A DNA stretch of 20,074 bases. It comes from Lysobacteraceae bacterium (GTDB taxonomy: Bacteria; Pseudomonadota; Gammaproteobacteria; Xanthomonadales; Xanthomonadaceae). Below, piece after piece: positions 1 to 9,491 of this stretch (position 1 is its first letter; every line of letters begins with the position of its first letter). The stretch is taken from NCBI GenBank assembly GCA_027483745.1, contig JAIXTZ010000131.1, positions 1 through 20,074 on the forward strand. The letters are read 5' to 3'. A program made the translations under genes and the position numbers. The notes under the pieces were generated by a model, which was not told where the DNA came from, searched no databases, and saw only the letters and a list, made by a program, of their open reading frames with translations.

Positions 1-1266
<1,266 letters not shown>

Positions 1267-1276
1267 ACTGGGGGCG

Positions 1277-4200
1277 ATGCGTCCATCGCCCCGCCTCGTC
1301 CCGCTGCTGGCCTGCCTGCTCGCCTGGGTGGGGCCGGCTCGGGCGGTGGATCCGGACAAGGCGTTCCATCACTACGTCCGCGACGGCTGGAGCATCGAAG
1401 AGGGCCTGCCGCAGATCAGCGCCCTCGCCATCGCCCAGGACCGTCAGGGTTACGTCTGGGTCGGCACGCAGGCAGGGGTAGCGCGATTCGATGGTGTCCG
1501 GTTCACGGCCTACACCCCGGAGAATGCGCCCGGGCTCGCGGGCGCGTGGATCCGGCACCTGCTCCCGACGCCCGATGGGCGCCTTTGGGTGGCGACGTAT
1601 CGTGGCCTGAGCGTCCATGAGCAAGGGCAGATCCATGCCATCGCTGCCGATTCGACCCACCCGCAGCCCATGCCCAATCTGCTTGCCCTGGCCTTGGACG
1701 GCGACGGACGGGTCCATGCGAGCCATGCCGACGGGGTGTCGGTGGTGGAGGGCGGAACGCTGGTGCTCCGGCATCCGCTGCGCCGTCCGGCCCACGCCCT
1801 GCTGAACGTCGACGGCCGTCTCCTGGCCGGAAGTCTGGGCGGCGTTTACGCCCTTGGAACGGCCTCGGAGGAGGCCTTCGACCCGCTGCCGGACGACGCC
1901 CGATCCGCCATGGTGACGCGGCTCATCCGCGATGGCGACACCGTCTGGGCGGGCACAACCGCTGGCCTGTTCCGCCGCGAGGGGCAGGGCCCTTGGCGTC
2001 GCTTCGAGGCGGACGCGGCGTTGGCGCGTTCGGCGATCGAAGCCCTCCATCGTGATGCGGCGGGCTCCTTGTGGGTGGCCACCGTGACGCATCTGGCCCG
2101 GCTGCGTGAGGGGCGTGTCGTCGAGTGGGTCCGTGAACGCCCCGTCGGACTCTCGGTGCGCGCGATCGCGGAGGACCATGAGGGCAATCTCTGGCTCGGC
2201 AGCCATTGGGCGGGCTTGCTGCGCGTCCGCGACGGCTGGACCCGGCGCTACTCGAGCGCCGAGGGGCTGCACGATCCGTTGGTCTGGTCGGTGGCGCGCG
2301 GCCCCGACGGCCGCACCTGGGTGGGCACGAACGACGGGCTCGCGGTGTTCGACGGCAAGCGCTTCGAAACGGCCGTGCCCGGCAGCGCGCTGCCCCACGC
2401 CAATGCCTACACCCTGCTGCCGGAGGGGGACAGGGTGTGGATCGGCACCCGCGGCGGGCTGATGCGCTTGGAGGCTGACGGCCACGTGCACACCCCACCC
2501 GGGATGCGTGCGCTGGACGGCGTCCAGATCAACGCGCTGCACCGGGATGACCGGGGACGGCTGTGGATTTCCGGGGCGAACGGCGTCGCGGTCGAGAATC
2601 CGGAGGACGGGACGATCCGACCGATCCAGCGGATCGACGGCGTGCCGATGCCGATGGCCCGCGTGCTGCACGTCGACCGCAGGGGCCGACTGCTGGTCGG
2701 AAGCCAGAGCGGGCTGTTCGTCGTGGTCGATGACGCCCTCCACCCGGTCGGACGCGACGCCGGCCTGGACGAAACCATGGACGTGACCACGATCCATACC
2801 CTTGCCGATGGTCGCCGCGTGCTGGGGACCTTCGACGAGCAGCTGGTGGTCGAAGATGCCCAAGGACGCTGGCATCGCCTGGGCAGCGATCGCGGCCTGC
2901 CCGTGAACACCGCGTTCTTCATCACCGACGACGGCACCCACCTGTGGGTGGCAGGCCTGCGCGGCATCTACCGGCTGCCGCTCGCCGACGTCGAGGGCGC
3001 GGCGGTGGCCGACCCTTCGAGGCCGGTGCGCGGCGAAATGCTGCTCAACGAGCGCGGCGACCGGCGCGGCGGGCAAAAGGGCTTCTGCTGCAATGGCGCC
3101 GGCTTGGCCAAAGGCTTCTTGGCCGAGGGACGGCTGTGGCTACCGACGCGCGACGGCATCGTGACCCTCGACACCGCGGGCATCGTCCGCAACGCCGCCG
3201 AACCGAACGTCGTCATCGAACGCCTGCGCGCGCACGGCGCATGGCGCGACGTGCTCGGGCAGGGCGATGCGGTGCTGGCCCTCGACGCCGAGGCGCGCGA
3301 CCTCGATCTTGAGTTCAGCGCGCTCTCCTTCCAGGCGCCGGCAAGCGTCGACCTGAAGGTGCGGCTGGTCGGCTACGACGAGGCCTGGCGCCTGATCGAC
3401 GACCCCACGCGACGCAGCATCCGCTACACCAATCTGCCGCCGGGCGAGTACGCCTTCGAAGTGCTCGGCTCCAACAACGACGGCGTGTGGAGCCGCACGC
3501 CGGCGCGGCTCCGCTTCAGCATCGCCCCGCGCCTGCACGAGACGCTCGGCTTCAAGGCCTTCGTCGCGGCGCTGGGCCTGCTCGCGGTGTTCGCGGGCTA
3601 TCGCATCCAGCTGCGCCGCCATCGCCGGCAGCGCGATGCGCTGGAAGCGCTCGTTCGGGCGCGCACCGAAGATCTCGAGTCGGCCAACCAGCGCCTGCGC
3701 GAAGCCAGCCTGACGGACCCGCTTACCGGGCTGCGCAACCGCCGCTACCTCGCCGGCCAGATCCCGGCCGACATCGCGTTCTACGACCGCGAACCCGGCA
3801 CGGACGCCGAGAACGAGGAAGTGATGGTCTTCGCCCTCATCGACATCGACCACTTCAAGCGCATCAACGATGTGCATGGGCACCATGCCGGCGACCTCGT
3901 CCTGCAGCAGTTCGCGCGGCGGCTCGAAGGCCTGGTGCGGAGCGGCGACTACATCGCGCGCTGGGGCGGCGAGGAATTCCTGCTGGTGTTCCGCCCGCTG
4001 CCGCGCAGGCACCTGCCGCTGCTGGGTGAACGCGTGCGTCGGCGCATCGGGGACACGCCGTTCGATCTCGGCGACGGCCGGCAAGTGACGGTGACCTGCT
4101 CGATCGGCTTCGTGGAGTACCCGCTGTTCCCGCGCGTGCGCGGGGTGCCCGGCTGGGAGCAGATGATCGCTCTCGCCGATCGCGCGCTGTACCGGGTGAA

Positions 4201-4369
4201 GGCCGACGGGCGGAACGGCTGGGCGGCGTGGCGGCACGACGCCCACGCGGATGCCGCAGCGAGCGCGAGGGCTTTCCGCGACCATCCGACCCTCGATCCG
4301 GCCGACGTGCAGCTCCGCCTGCTGCAGTCGTCGCGCCCCGGTCCGGGCGACGACGCCGGGCCGGGCTAA
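1277..4369 (+). CDS. Periplasmic two-component-type propeller sensor fused to a diguanylate cyclase (Reg_prop / Y_Y_Y / GGDEF)
   Basis: This is a 1030-residue inner-membrane signalling protein predicted to sense a periplasmic ligand and make cyclic di-GMP. The chosen ATG at 1277 gives a clear signal peptide (about residues 1-23, ending GPARA); the frame is open further upstream but overlaps sdaA. About eleven propeller repeats of the form G-x-(L/V)-W-V-(G/A)-T-x-x-G-(L/V) run to about residue 630. A Y_Y_Y-type domain follows (about 640-750; LVGYDEAW, YTNLPPGEYAFEV). Next come one membrane helix (about 757-776), a basic coiled-coil linker and a GGDEF domain from about residue 811 (SLTDPLTGLRNRRYL). 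The active site is GGEEF at 897-901, so it should be catalytic. RSGD at 888-891, five residues before it, is a complete inhibitory I-site, which predicts product feedback. No histidine kinase or DNA-binding domain is present. The ligand is unknown; the sdaA linkage may be only positional. Confidence 0.93.
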   Translation: MRPSPRLVPLLACLLAWVGPARAVDPDKAFHHYVRDGWSIEEGLPQISALAIAQDRQGYVWVGTQAGVARFDGVRFTAYTPENAPGLAGAWIRHLLPTPDGRLWVATYRGLSVHEQGQIHAIAADSTHPQPMPNLLALALDGDGRVHASHADGVSVVEGGTLVLRHPLRRPAHALLNVDGRLLAGSLGGVYALGTASEEAFDPLPDDARSAMVTRLIRDGDTVWAGTTAGLFRREGQGPWRRFEADAALARSAIEALHRDAAGSLWVATVTHLARLREGRVVEWVRERPVGLSVRAIAEDHEGNLWLGSHWAGLLRVRDGWTRRYSSAEGLHDPLVWSVARGPDGRTWVGTNDGLAVFDGKRFETAVPGSALPHANAYTLLPEGDRVWIGTRGGLMRLEADGHVHTPPGMRALDGVQINALHRDDRGRLWISGANGVAVENPEDGTIRPIQRIDGVPMPMARVLHVDRRGRLLVGSQSGLFVVVDDALHPVGRDAGLDETMDVTTIHTLADGRRVLGTFDEQLVVEDAQGRWHRLGSDRGLPVNTAFFITDDGTHLWVAGLRGIYRLPLADVEGAAVADPSRPVRGEMLLNERGDRRGGQKGFCCNGAGLAKGFLAEGRLWLPTRDGIVTLDTAGIVRNAAEPNVVIERLRAHGAWRDVLGQGDAVLALDAEARDLDLEFSALSFQAPASVDLKVRLVGYDEAWRLIDDPTRRSIRYTNLPPGEYAFEVLGSNNDGVWSRTPARLRFSIAPRLHETLGFKAFVAALGLLAVFAGYRIQLRRHRRQRDALEALVRARTEDLESANQRLREASLTDPLTGLRNRRYLAGQIPADIAFYDREPGTDAENEEVMVFALIDIDHFKRINDVHGHHAGDLVLQQFARRLEGLVRSGDYIARWGGEEFLLVFRPLPRRHLPLLGERVRRRIGDTPFDLGDGRQVTVTCSIGFVEYPLFPRVRGVPGWEQMIALADRALYRVKADGRNGWAAWRHDAHADAAASARAFRDHPTLDPADVQLRLLQSSRPGPGDDAGPG

Positions 4370-4381
4370 GGCGTCCCGAAA

Positions 4382-4399
4382 CCGTCATCTGGCGGACAT
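4382..4399 (+). promoter_or_regulatory. Candidate Pho box upstream of the phosphatase gene
   Basis: The 18-mer ccgtcatctggcggacat reads as two 7-bp units, CCGTCAT and CGGACAT, separated by 4 bp. The known enterobacterial PhoB box is CTGTCAT-N4-CTGTCAY. The first unit matches 6 of 7 positions and the second 5 of 7. It ends 33 nt before the ATG of a PhoA-family gene, where a PhoB-dependent promoter would be expected. No convincing -10 hexamer follows. It was found by eye in GC-rich DNA, so chance similarity remains possible. Confidence 0.4.
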
Positions 4400-4432
4400 A
4401 TCGTTGCGAGTTTCCCCGGTGGAGCTCCCCAC

Positions 4433-5791
4433 ATGCCGTTCCGTTCTCCCCTGCCCGCGCGCCTCGCGCTGACCACCGCGCTGGCTTTCGCGCTGACCGC
4501 TTGCCAGCCGGCGACCCAGACGCCTCCCAGCACGGTCGAAGCGACCGACGCCGGCGACGCGGCGCCCTCACCGCGCAGCGCGATCTTCCTGCACCCGGAC
4601 GGCATGGGCGCCAACACCTGGATGGCCACGCGCCTGATGCACGTGGGCCCGGATGGCCGCCTGGCCTGGGACCAGCTGCCGCACGTGGCGATCTACGTCG
4701 GCCCAACCAGCGATTCGGTGAACCAGAGCTCCAACGCCGGCGCCACCACGCATGCCTACGGCGTGCGCGCCACGCTCGACAGCTACGGCGCCATCGACGG
4801 CACGACGCCGACCGCCGCCTCCGGCAAGGCGCAGAGCCTGATGGTGGAAGCGAAAGCCGCGGGCAAGAAGACCGCGATCCTCAATTCGTCCTCGCTGACT
4901 GAACCCGGCACCGGCGCCTTCCTCGCCAGCGTCGCCAATCGCGACGACGAAGCCGAGATCGCCAGCCAGATCCTCGCCGCGGGCCCTGACATCGCGCTCG
5001 GCGGCGGCGAGATGTTCTTCCTGCCGAAGGGCGTGAAGGGCGTGCACGGCGAAGGCGTGCGCGAGGACGGCCGCAACCTCGTCGAGGAAGCGAAAGCCGC
5101 GGGCTATACGGTGGTGTTCACCGCCGACGAGCTGGCCGCGCTGCCGCCGGAAGCGACGAAGGTGCTGGGCCTGTTCGCGCACGAAGGTACGTTCAACGAA
5201 TTGGACGAAGCCGGCTTGGCCGAGGCGGGGCTGCCGGCCTTCCAGCCGCAGGCGCCGCGCTTCGACGCGATGCTGGCCTTCATCCTGTCGCGCGTGAAGG
5301 ACGCGCCGAACGGCTACCTGGTCGTCGGCAACGAGGAAGCCACCGACAACCTCTCGGGCGAGAACAACGCGCCGGCCACGCTCGAGGCCGCCATCGGCGC
5401 CGATCGCGCCATCGCGCTGGCGCTGGCGGAGGCGAAGAACAATCCCTCGCTGACCGTGGTCGTCGCCTCGGACTCGGACAACGGCGGCATGAACGCCACC
5501 AGCGACGACCTCAACGACCCGGAAGACCTGCCGCGCCCGCTGCCTGAGCGCACGGCCAGCGGCTCGCTGCTGGACAGCGACAACGGCCAGCCCTTCCTCA
5601 CGCCCGCCGACGCCAACGGGGTGCGCATCCCGTTCTACATCACCTGGGCCAGCGATTCGGACAGCGCCGGCGGCACCGTGGCCCGCGGCATCGGCCCGGG
5701 GGCGGCGAAGATCGAAGGCACCATCGATGCCACGCAGGTCTACAAGGCGCTATACCTCGGCCTTTTCGAGAAGGACCTCGACGCGAAGTAA
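4433..5791 (+). CDS. PhoA-superfamily alkaline phosphatase-like lipoprotein with unusual metal site
   Basis: This 452-residue protein is probably a membrane-anchored periplasmic phosphomonoesterase. A lipoprotein signal ends in LTAC with the lipidated Cys at residue 24. PDGMG at 55-59 supplies the first metal-binding Asp (D56). SSNAGATTHAYGVRA aligns with the PhoA nucleophile block DSAASATA, giving candidate nucleophile S100, and the EPGTGAF block supplies T160. The three histidine zinc ligands of E. coli PhoA are not seen: the H331 position reads G309, H370 reads S348 (SDSDNGG instead of ADHxTGG), and H412 reads D410 before the GIGPGA block. It may use another metal, have altered specificity or be inactive. 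The translation start has a weak TGGAG about 7 nt upstream. A candidate Pho box lies just before it. Superfamily assignment is secure; catalytic activity is not. Confidence 0.85.
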   Translation: MPFRSPLPARLALTTALAFALTACQPATQTPPSTVEATDAGDAAPSPRSAIFLHPDGMGANTWMATRLMHVGPDGRLAWDQLPHVAIYVGPTSDSVNQSSNAGATTHAYGVRATLDSYGAIDGTTPTAASGKAQSLMVEAKAAGKKTAILNSSSLTEPGTGAFLASVANRDDEAEIASQILAAGPDIALGGGEMFFLPKGVKGVHGEGVREDGRNLVEEAKAAGYTVVFTADELAALPPEATKVLGLFAHEGTFNELDEAGLAEAGLPAFQPQAPRFDAMLAFILSRVKDAPNGYLVVGNEEATDNLSGENNAPATLEAAIGADRAIALALAEAKNNPSLTVVVASDSDNGGMNATSDDLNDPEDLPRPLPERTASGSLLDSDNGQPFLTPADANGVRIPFYITWASDSDSAGGTVARGIGPGAAKIEGTIDATQVYKALYLGLFEKDLDAK

Positions 5792-5804
5792 GCCTTCGAG
5801 GAAC

Positions 5805-5825
5805 CCGCCGCGCGCTGCGCGGCGG
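5805..5825. terminator. Perfect GC hairpin after the phosphatase gene
   Basis: The arms ccgccgcgc and gcgcggcgg form a perfect 9-bp stem around a 3-nt loop (gct), 13 nt after the phosphatase stop codon. There is no T-run, so it would be a weak intrinsic terminator, or a processing or stability hairpin. It lies in front of the second, more terminator-like hairpin at 5841-5866. Confidence 0.5.
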
Positions 5826-5840
5826 ATCGGAAGCAACGAG

Positions 5841-5866
5841 AAAGGGCCGCGTCAATGCGGCCCTTT
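5841..5866. terminator. Bidirectional intrinsic terminator between convergent genes
   Basis: The arms aaagggccgc and gcggcccttt are perfect 10-bp complements around the loop gtcaat. The stem has A residues on one side and T residues on the other, so it can work in both directions. It sits between the convergent phosphatase (+) and TonB-dependent receptor (-) genes, where a shared terminator is expected. Confidence 0.8.
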
Positions 5867-5917
5867 CCTGTTTCGCCTGAACCCGCCGGGGCGACGGACC
5901 GCCCCGGCTGACTTGGA

Positions 5918-8200
5918 TCAGAACTGGTAGCGGACGATCAGCTGCACCGCGCGGCCGCCGGTCTCGGTCTCGAGCTCGTACTCGTCGTAGTCGCGGTCGA
6001 TCTGCGATTCGATCGTGGTGAACTTGTCGAACACCTCGTCCTTGCTCTGGTCGAGCAGGTTGATGCCCGTGAGGCGTACGGCCCAGGCGTTGCCGAAGCG
6101 CTTCTCGATGAAGGCCTCGAGGTCGCCGTCGTAGCGGGTTATGATTTCCTCGCCGACGATGCGGCTCGGCGCATCGCCCTGCTTGCGGAAGGTCACGCCG
6201 AACGACGCCTCCAGCGACGGCAGCTCCTGGATGAAGCCGACGTTGTAGACGTAGTTCGACTGGTTGTTGAAGCGGCGCGTGCCGAACAGGTCGGTGATCT
6301 CGCTGTCCAGCCAGCTGTAGTTGACGAACACGCCGGTGTTGTCGAGACCGATCGCCGACAGCGGCGTCGAGAGGTCGAATTCCGCGCCCCAGACCTGGCC
6401 GTCGCCGGTGTTGCGCGGCTGCAGCACGAAGGTGCCATCGCCCTCGCTGCCTTCGTCGCCGGTGTTGGCCAGCTCCACGAGGTCGGTGATGTCGCGGTAG
6501 AACAGGTTCACGCCGACGATGCCGCGCTCGCCAAGCCGACGCTCGAAGCCGACGTCCAGGCCCCAGGCCGACTCGGGGTCGAGCAGCGGCTTGCCGAGCA
6601 CGTCGTTGTCGCCCGCCTCGGCTTCCAGCAGGGCCGGCGAGAGGGCGTTGAAGTCCGGGCGGCGCACGGTGCGGGCGATCGAAGCCGTGACGCGGTTGGC
6701 GTCATCGAGGTTCCAGCGCAGGTGGGCCGAGGGCAGCAGGAAGCCGTAGTCGGTGTCGGTGCGCGCAACGGCCGCGGCGACCGTGCGGTCGTTGATCTCG
6801 GTGTCGGTCTGCTCGAAGCGCAGGCCGGCTTCCCACTCCAGCGTGTTGGCGGCACCGCTGAACTTCACGAAGGGCTCGAAGCGGGTCTCTTCGATGGTGT
6901 TGAGACCACCCGGCGCCGGCGCGAGCGGCTGCGTCGGGCCCGGGATGGGCGGACTCACGCCCGGCGCGTTCGGAATGGTCACGCGGTAGCGGGTCGCGCT
7001 GAGGATGCGAGTCTCGCGCTCCTTGAGGGTCGCTTGGAGGCCGAACTTCAGCGTGCCGAAGGCGGCGTCGCGCTCGTGCACGACCTCGCCGGTGGTGTCG
7101 GTGTCCTCGATCAGGAGGTCGGTGAGGTCGCGGGTGAAGCGATCGGCCTCCGGGAAGGGGTTGCTGTCGCGCAGGTACTCGGTTTCGTTCTCGAACTCGA
7201 GCTGGTCGTCGGTGATGCCGGCGCGATCGAGGCGGACCTCGGTCTCGCCACCCGCCATCGCCCACTTCAGGCCGGCGCCGAGCGTGTAGTTGTCGGTCTG
7301 GATGTCGAGGTCGTTCTCATTGACGGTGAGCAGGTTGGCCGTGTTGGCGAGACCGCTGCGGTACTCGATGGAATCCTCGGCCTGCAGGCGGTCGGTGCGC
7401 ACGAACATGCCCGAGAGATGCAGCTCGGCCGATTCGCCCACGCCCACGCGGTAGTCGGCGTTGAAGGCGTAGTCCTTGCCCGAGCGAACGTCGGTCTGCA
7501 CTTCGGTGTTGTCGAGCGTGCCGCCCGGCGCGTCGAAGCGCTGGCTGAACTTGTCCTTCGGGTTGCGGCGGCCCTGCACGTTGGCGCCCACCAGCAGGTT
7601 GCCGCCCAGGGCTTCGCCGCCCCAGAAGGCGCCGAAGGTCGGCTCGAACTCGTCGTCGTTGAAGCGCGTGGCGCCGGCGCGCAGGTAGCCGCCGTCGATG
7701 GAGTAGCCGTCGCGCAGCACGATGTTCAGGGCACCGGCGACGGCGTCGCCGCTGCGGTCGGCCGAGGCGGAACGCACGATCTCGATGCGCTCGACGATCT
7801 CGGCCGGGATGCGGTCGACGAAGAAGGCGCGGTCGAGGCCGGCGCCGGGCACGCGCTTGCCGTTGATCAGGATCTGCGTGTAGCCCGAATCCAGGCCGCG
7901 CAGGCGCACGCCGTCGTACTCGAGCACGTCGGAGACGAAGGTGACCGACGGCACGCGCTTCAGCATGTCGCCGACAGTGAGCGGCTCGAAGCGCTGGAAG
8001 TAAGCGAGGTCGTAGCTGAGCACCGGCGCGGTGGCGTCGGTGCGGTCGCGGTAGATGATCTCCCCGACCACCTCGACGCGGTCGAGCTGGGCGGGCGCCG
8101 GGGCGGCCGCGGCGACGGCGGCCTGCGAGAGCGCGACGGGGGCGAAGACAGCGGAAGCAAGGGCGACGGCGATGGCCGTCGTCAGGGGCTGGCGGGTCAT
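5918..8200 (-). CDS. TonB-dependent outer-membrane receptor
   Basis: This 760-residue outer-membrane transporter is predicted to import a substrate bound at the cell surface using TonB/proton-motive energy. A signal peptide covers about residues 1-32. RVEVVGE at 41-47 is a possible TonB box. The plug domain (about 55-165) has DMLKRVPSV, VRLRGLDSGYTQILINGKRV, IPAEIVERIEIVRSAS and GDAVAGALNIVLRDG. The remainder is a beta-barrel of the FepA/outer-membrane receptor type, with LRWNLDDANRVTASIARTVR and GVFVNYSWLDSEI. It ends in Tyr-Gln-Phe, the usual outer-membrane insertion signature. AGGA lies 6 nt before the ATG. It converges on the phosphatase gene and diverges from the phytase-like gene, and a Pho box-like site lies upstream. 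The substrate cannot be read from the sequence; phosphorylated organics or their metal complexes are a context-based inference. Confidence 0.95.
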   Translation of the reverse strand: MTRQPLTTAIAVALASAVFAPVALSQAAVAAAAPAPAQLDRVEVVGEIIYRDRTDATAPVLSYDLAYFQRFEPLTVGDMLKRVPSVTFVSDVLEYDGVRLRGLDSGYTQILINGKRVPGAGLDRAFFVDRIPAEIVERIEIVRSASADRSGDAVAGALNIVLRDGYSIDGGYLRAGATRFNDDEFEPTFGAFWGGEALGGNLLVGANVQGRRNPKDKFSQRFDAPGGTLDNTEVQTDVRSGKDYAFNADYRVGVGESAELHLSGMFVRTDRLQAEDSIEYRSGLANTANLLTVNENDLDIQTDNYTLGAGLKWAMAGGETEVRLDRAGITDDQLEFENETEYLRDSNPFPEADRFTRDLTDLLIEDTDTTGEVVHERDAAFGTLKFGLQATLKERETRILSATRYRVTIPNAPGVSPPIPGPTQPLAPAPGGLNTIEETRFEPFVKFSGAANTLEWEAGLRFEQTDTEINDRTVAAAVARTDTDYGFLLPSAHLRWNLDDANRVTASIARTVRRPDFNALSPALLEAEAGDNDVLGKPLLDPESAWGLDVGFERRLGERGIVGVNLFYRDITDLVELANTGDEGSEGDGTFVLQPRNTGDGQVWGAEFDLSTPLSAIGLDNTGVFVNYSWLDSEITDLFGTRRFNNQSNYVYNVGFIQELPSLEASFGVTFRKQGDAPSRIVGEEIITRYDGDLEAFIEKRFGNAWAVRLTGINLLDQSKDEVFDKFTTIESQIDRDYDEYELETETGGRAVQLIVRYQF

Positions 8201-8253
8201 GGAGCGTCCTGCGTTGGAAAAACGTTATTCCGAGGCCGTGGCGTTGCAGCCCG

Positions 8254-8271
8254 ATGACGGTATGGCGACAG
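8254..8271 (-). promoter_or_regulatory. Candidate Pho box in the divergent region, oriented toward the TonB-dependent receptor gene
   Basis: Read on the minus strand, ctgtcgccataccgtcat has two 7-bp units, CTGTCGC and CCGTCAT, separated by 4 bp. This matches about 13 of 18 positions of the PhoB consensus CTGTCAT-AWAW-CTGTCAY. A weaker third unit, CTGCAAC, follows in the same 11-bp register (8249-8243). An AT-rich stretch, gaataac (8230-8224), could act as the -10 element before the receptor ATG at 8200. It was recognised by eye and may be fortuitous, but a similar site also precedes the phosphatase gene. Confidence 0.42.
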
Positions 8272-8363
8272 CCGGAAGACACGCGGATCGACCGCGGGAG
8301 CCATGGCGCCGTGCGGAAGCGCCGCCACGCCGTCTATGCTTTGCGTCCGTTCCGGAGTCCGCC

Positions 8364-9491
8364 ATGCCCCTGCCCTCGCCCCTCCGCCCAGCCCTCGCGC
8401 TGGGACTCGCCGTCCTGCTGCTGCCGGGCTGTGCCTGGTGGCGCGACGTGAAGGAGCCGGACGAGGTCGGGACCGACGAGCCCCGCCTCGCCGCGTCCGA
8501 CATCGCCCACGAGGTCGTGGCCGAAGCCTTCATCACCCCCGCGAACCCGCCGGACGAGGTCGATTCCCCCACCGCGTGGTTGACGCCCGAGGGCGGCCGC
8601 TGGCTCATCAGCACGGGCAAGGAAACCCACCAGCTGCTGGTGCATGACGGCGAGACCGGGGCGCTCCTGCGGCGCGTCGGTGCCCAGGGTGCGGCGCCGG
8701 GCCAGTTCAACCGGCCGAACGGCGTCTTCGCCTGGGGCGACCGGCTGTTCGTCGTCGAACGCGACAACCGCCGCGTCCAGGTGCTCTCGCTGCCGGAATT
8801 CACCCCGCTCGCCACCCTTGGCGAGGGCCAACTGCGTTCGCCCTACGGCCTGTGGCTGCACGAGCCCGAAGGCGGCCGCATCGAACTGTGGGTGACCGAC
8901 AGCTTCATGGACGGCGACGACTACGACGTGGTCCCGCCGCTCGAGGCGCTGTCGGCGCGGATCAAGCGCTTCAGCGTGCTGATCGATGGCGATGCCGTGT
9001 CCGCCCGCTTCGACGGCGCGTCGGGCGACACCTCCGAAGCCGGCGCGCTGCGGGTGGCGGAGTCGATCGCTGGCGACGTGGCCAACGGCCGCCTGCTGGT
9101 CGCCGAGGAAGACGTGCCCACCGGCACCGGCTACCGCGTCTATGGCTTCGATGGCCGCTACGTGGGGCGCAATGTCGGCGTGGGTGAATTCGGGGCGCAG
9201 GCCGAGGGCGTGGCCCTGTGGGCCTGCCCGGACGGCAGCGGCTACTGGATTGCCGCCGACCAGTTCATCGACGCCACGCTGTTCCACGTCTACGACCGGC
9301 AGACGCTCGAAGCGAAGGGCCGCTTCGCCGGCCGCAACACCGGGATGACCGACGGCGTGTGGCTCTCGCAGGCGCCGAGCACGCGCTTCCCGGCCGGCGT
9401 GTTCTACGCCTCGAATCGCGATGAATCGCTGAGCGCCTTCGACTGGCGCGACGTCGCCTCGGCCCTCGGCCTGCGCGAACGCTGCGAGTGA
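8364..9491 (+). CDS. Phytase-like beta-propeller lipoprotein
   Basis: This is a 375-residue secreted protein. The ATG at 8364 follows cggag by 6 nt, and it begins a lipoprotein signal with LLPGC (Cys23). The body resembles beta-propeller phytases. EVDSPTAWLTPEGG (65-78) corresponds to the N-terminal 'DDPAIWVHP' block, and STGKETHQLLVHD to 'GTDK..GL.VYDL'. ESIAGD..NGRLLVAEED (233-250) corresponds to 'EGMAAD.E.G.LYIAEE'. AEGVALW, SGYWIAADQFIDATLFHVYDR and MTDGVWL....FPAGVFYASN correspond to the C-terminal blades. Several usual acidic calcium/phosphate residues differ (DD to DS; TDGIEV to TDGVWL). The protein is therefore either a divergent phytase or an NHL-type binding propeller. It starts divergently from the TonB-dependent receptor and its stop overlaps the next gene. 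Function is inferred from fold resemblance and context. Confidence 0.72.
   Translation: MPLPSPLRPALALGLAVLLLPGCAWWRDVKEPDEVGTDEPRLAASDIAHEVVAEAFITPANPPDEVDSPTAWLTPEGGRWLISTGKETHQLLVHDGETGALLRRVGAQGAAPGQFNRPNGVFAWGDRLFVVERDNRRVQVLSLPEFTPLATLGEGQLRSPYGLWLHEPEGGRIELWVTDSFMDGDDYDVVPPLEALSARIKRFSVLIDGDAVSARFDGASGDTSEAGALRVAESIAGDVANGRLLVAEEDVPTGTGYRVYGFDGRYVGRNVGVGEFGAQAEGVALWACPDGSGYWIAADQFIDATLFHVYDRQTLEAKGRFAGRNTGMTDGVWLSQAPSTRFPAGVFYASNRDESLSAFDWRDVASALGLRERCE

Noticed and set aside
6722..8257. 511-codon plus-strand frame opposite the TonB-dependent receptor
   Set aside because: Antisense mirror of the receptor with repetitive Val/Gly/Glu composition and no recognisable motif.
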